DNA of 64,000 nucleotides, taken from the NCBI GenBank assembly GCA_016874735.1, contig VGTI01000019.1, positions 1-64,000 on the forward strand. Reading direction: 5' to 3'. Source of the DNA: Deltaproteobacteria bacterium (GTDB lineage: Bacteria; Bdellovibrionota_B; Oligoflexia; Oligoflexales; CAIYRB01). The position numbers and the translations under genes are program-made. Every line of letters starts with the position of its first letter. Positions within the stretch are counted from its first letter, which is position 1. The notes below the pieces were generated by a model, which saw only the letters and a program-made list of their open reading frames with translations, was not told the DNA's origin and did no database searches. Positions 61,486-64,000 of this stretch are shown one piece after another.

Positions 61486-62775
61486 TTACGCACTGATCTG
61501 ATAATCATCTCCAATGACTGGATGCGTTGTTACGATACCTACCCCTGCAGTATTTTTACCGGACTGAGTATTTTGCGAGAAAATCCCGGGAATCGAGAGA
61601 AATTTTAGATAATTTACGTAGGCAACCCCCGTATAGGTGACCGGCACGTATCTGCATCCACGTCGGATGAGCCACATGGTCCACCAAGCGGCGAGTGAGG
61701 CTGATATGAGGCCTCGCCCCATGCGAGAAGTGAAGGCCGAGGGAACTATGTGACGATAAAGGATGTCCTCATCGCGGTAGTAATTCTTGGCGTGGGCTGC
61801 AAAGGCGCGCTTTGATTGCGCGTAAGCCTCTAGTTCAGGTATACCAAAGGATGAATGGAGCTCGATTTCTGAGCCGACAGCCCAAACCTGCGGCGGTATC
61901 AAACGTGCCTTGGTCAGATCCTTGAACAACTCGATCATCTGCACAAACGAATTGCAGTTTGCCGCCATCGTTGGCCCAGACTTAACACCGTGGGCTAGCA
62001 CCAGGATGTCAGCAGAGCTGAGGACGTCCAAGATCCGACTGTAGTCGTTATAGTCATAGTCTTGACCGTATTTAAGCGGAATGACGACGGCGCCTGAATC
62101 CTCAAGCAGCGCCTTCATCGCACTGCCGTAGGCTCCAGAGGCTCCTGTCATCACGATGCGTTGACCCTCCAGGTGCACACAGGTACCCATTATCTTGTCT
62201 AGGGTCTGCACGAATGATCCCATGTGGGATTCAGCATAAACGTGATGGAGGTAATGATAACTCGGGCCGACAAAAATATGGCCTCGCGGATGTTTCAGTC
62301 TGCTGCTTGGTTGGTGATTTATATCGACGCCACGCTGAGCAATTGTAACGCCAAGAGCGATGGTGTGGACCAGTGCGATCAGTCCCACCGCCACAGGGCT
62401 ACACACTGCGAGAAAGAGCAGTGTGACTGCCAGTTGGTTCAAATATTCTGGCACCCTGTGGTGCATGATATTTAACACGTCCAGCGAACGCTCATGCTGC
62501 AGGCTGGGTCCAAACCATTGATGATGCGTCTCGTGCAGCATCCCTAAACGACGCAATACGCCGTGTTTAGACTTTGCGAACCTGTGTAGCACTACATGGA
62601 CTAGGTCAAAGCTTATGGTCGATAGCACGTAGATCAGAGCTAGCTGCAGACTTAACGAAATGTAGTCTGGAATGTAGCGCTCAAGTAAATAAATCGGAGT
62701 CATTGCAAGCCATCCTGAGAGCAAAAGGATAGTCGCAAACTCCTCCTCTAAACGGCTGCCAGCATCGCCTACCAA
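61486..62775 (-). CDS. Sterol desaturase/fatty acid hydroxylase fused to short-chain dehydrogenase
   Basis: A 429-residue fusion. The N-terminal about 200 residues are a membrane fatty-acid-hydroxylase-type domain with histidine boxes (HRFAKSKHG, LHETHHQWF, HHVYAESH) for a di-iron centre. From about residue 205, EGQRIVMTGASGAYGSAM starts an NAD(P)-binding short-chain dehydrogenase, with ILVLAHGVK and, at the active-site position, AYAQSKRAF (YxxxK-like). It is annotated in some bacteria as 'bifunctional sterol desaturase/short-chain dehydrogenase'. Start is uncertain: TTG at 62775 has no ribosome site, though AGGAGG lies 34 bases inside. The substrate is unknown; a hydroxylated lipid is likely. 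A truncated copy is at 50660-51040. Confidence 0.85.
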   Translation of the reverse strand: MVGDAGSRLEEEFATILLLSGWLAMTPIYLLERYIPDYISLSLQLALIYVLSTISFDLVHVVLHRFAKSKHGVLRRLGMLHETHHQWFGPSLQHERSLDVLNIMHHRVPEYLNQLAVTLLFLAVCSPVAVGLIALVHTIALGVTIAQRGVDINHQPSSRLKHPRGHIFVGPSYHYLHHVYAESHMGSFVQTLDKIMGTCVHLEGQRIVMTGASGAYGSAMKALLEDSGAVVIPLKYGQDYDYNDYSRILDVLSSADILVLAHGVKSGPTMAANCNSFVQMIELFKDLTKARLIPPQVWAVGSEIELHSSFGIPELEAYAQSKRAFAAHAKNYYRDEDILYRHIVPSAFTSRMGRGLISASLAAWWTMWLIRRGCRYVPVTYTGVAYVNYLKFLSIPGIFSQNTQSGKNTAGVGIVTTHPVIGDDYQISA

Positions 62776-63206
62776 CCAAGTATTTTGCGGAATCTCTAAC
62801 TATCCGAATTTGATAACTCACTTATCGGCATTTATTAGAAAAACTTGAGTTCAAATTCAGATAAGTCAAAAATCCTTAAGTTTGCTGCACCTTGCCGATA
62901 CCCGAACGATATAACGATAGGAGATTCAGGCCGTGTTGGGCGCGCCCACACACTCGACCCACTGTTTCCAGATCACGAATCACTTACTGACGTAACTATT
63001 ACGATTACCGAAATGCCGCCAACAAGAACGGTTGAGGCTGGAATCCGGCCACTAAAACGTCTTGCCGCTAACTTACAGTAAAATGCTCGAGATCTTGTAA
63101 ACAAGGGGATCAGTATTGGCGCGCTAGCGCGTTTACTCAAGCCCCAGTTAGTATAAGCAGTTTAGTGCCGGTGGCTCATGTCCTTACTACCAGACTAGCC
63201 TTTGAC
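62776..63206. other. Intergenic region without a supported gene
   Basis: About 430 bases. A TTG-started 78-codon frame (62845-63081, plus strand) has no ribosome site or recognisable sequence. No repeat or terminator was recognised; the region likely holds the desaturase promoter. Confidence 0.4.
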
Positions 63207-64000
63207 TCACTTTGTTTCTACAGTAGTTAATGATCCAGTTAGATTTTCATTTGTGCCACTAGACGTGACCGTATAGTTTGGCGAAACTTTAGTCCCTCGG
63301 AAGACTAACGTCCCCGTCCAATTATTACGAACGACATCGATTTTTCCGTTATCAAACCAAATATTACTACTGGCCGACACTTCAGCATTTACGTCGTGAA
63401 ATTTATACTGAGTGACATCTGCGCTCTTGGTTTCTATCGTCTCAGTGCCGGGGGCAGAACCTTTGAGTGATTTCTCCGTCTTCCTAAAATAGGTTGTGCC
63501 ATTTCCAATCGAATAAACCGAATAATTAGATCCCGACCGCAAAAAACTACTTTGAGCAAAATCCGTAGACGCCATTTGTCGGACGGTACGCCTTTTCGCC
63601 ACTGATGTTACACCTTCTCTAATAGTCGTAGCGTCGAGATCTATAACGTCCTGATATATGTAGGATCCTTGAATACAGGAGTCGTTTCTCGCGGCTTTTT
63701 CAAAATCATAGAGTTTTTTGCCGTTCTCTACGCTGATGTCCCCCAAGGTACATTTGTAATAATAACGGAACCTACGGGTGGCTTTTACACTGACAACCTC
63801 AACTCCTAGTTCCTTATACTGTTGCTTCACACAGTCTGACCCATCAACTATTGTCATCAATCGAGCCGAAACTTTGTTAGATTCGAATGCGGCATCAGCC
63901 ATTGAGAAGCAATCCCAATTTTCATCTCGCCAACTACCCGGCGTCGAGTCACCAGTTGATTCGCTCGTATTATCTTCTTTGTTATTGAAGTGGAAGAGAC
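63207..64000 (-). CDS. Hypothetical protein, 5' end outside the window
   Basis: The minus-strand frame stays open from 63998 to the stop at 63207, so the gene enters from the right edge; the ATG at 63902 is internal because the upstream codons (DSTPGSWRDENWDCFSM) read as normal protein. The visible about 263 residues are polar, with a Ser/Thr-rich linker-like start and a beta-rich body with cysteines at DCVK, YKCTL, DSCIQ. No family is recognised. The linker resembles those after lipoprotein signals elsewhere in the window, so the missing N-terminus is probably a lipobox. Confidence 0.72.
   Translation of the reverse strand, partial: LFHFNNKEDNTSESTGDSTPGSWRDENWDCFSMADAAFESNKVSARLMTIVDGSDCVKQQYKELGVEVVSVKATRRFRYYYKCTLGDISVENGKKLYDFEKAARNDSCIQGSYIYQDVIDLDATTIREGVTSVAKRRTVRQMASTDFAQSSFLRSGSNYSVYSIGNGTTYFRKTEKSLKGSAPGTETIETKSADVTQYKFHDVNAEVSASSNIWFDNGKIDVVRNNWTGTLVFRGTKVSPNYTVTSSGTNENLTGSLTTVETK

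Noticed and set aside
62845-63081. 78-codon plus-strand frame between the desaturase fusion and the last gene.
   Set aside because: TTG start, no ribosome site and no family-like sequence.

Overview
The window looks like chromosomal DNA from a free-living, diderm, motile bacterium of the Bdellovibrionota/Oligoflexia or wider 'deltaproteobacterial' kind. This is inference. The supporting observations are a high density of signal-peptide lipoproteins, TPR/lipoprotein operons, a PilT-type retraction ATPase, a collagen-like surface protein with DUF7151-like modules, secreted trypsin- and metzincin-type proteases and a TraF-like outer-membrane barrel. No rRNA, tRNA or other phylogenetic marker was seen, so the lineage stays open.

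Layout. 1-3.4 kb: the end of an IS3-family element beside a secreted metzincin, then a trypsin-like gene broken by one in-frame stop. 3.5-8.4 kb: a cation P-type ATPase, a CNNM/CorC-type membrane protein and a tandem universal stress protein, probably an ion/stress group. 8.9-13.8 kb: a surface-structure region with a collagen-like protein, its coupled lipoprotein, a GT-C-like membrane protein and a prepilin-type protein. 14-16 kb: two Tat-exported proteins that appear to share one unrecognised beta-rich domain. 16-25 kb: core genes (hemW, mak-like sugar kinase, RlmD-type methyltransferase, fused homocysteine methyltransferase/MTHFR) mixed with envelope proteins. 25.3-31 kb: a protease-lipoprotein/TPR operon divergent from a PilT homologue with an unusual N-terminal extension. 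33.8-37.1 kb: an apparent operon of glycosyltransferase, flavin reductase and B12-type radical SAM enzyme. 37.5-39.9 kb: a bd-type quinol oxidase.

40-47.6 kb is the best candidate for an undescribed pathway. Seven minus-strand genes are packed almost without gaps: a PuuA/GlnA4-like gamma-glutamyl-amine ligase, an iron alcohol dehydrogenase, a PuuD-like gamma-glutamyl hydrolase, an aldehyde dehydrogenase, an M17 aminopeptidase, a NadR-type kinase and an Asp/Glu-type racemase. The first four could together degrade an amino alcohol through gamma-glutamylated intermediates, with the alcohol dehydrogenase in the place normally held by the amine oxidase PuuB.

50-64 kb is a plastic island. It contains IS91-like transposase debris in two places (one split around a DUF4143 ATPase gene), an intact TnpB gene whose right end supplies the stop codon of a neighbouring gene, a separate orphan TnpB-type right end with omega-RNA-like sequence, a two-gene nucleotidyltransferase cassette with operator-like repeats, a decayed Ig-like fragment, and a partial duplication of a desaturase/short-chain dehydrogenase fusion gene. 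Several small secreted proteins and lipoproteins lie between these pieces. The last gene runs off the right edge of the window.
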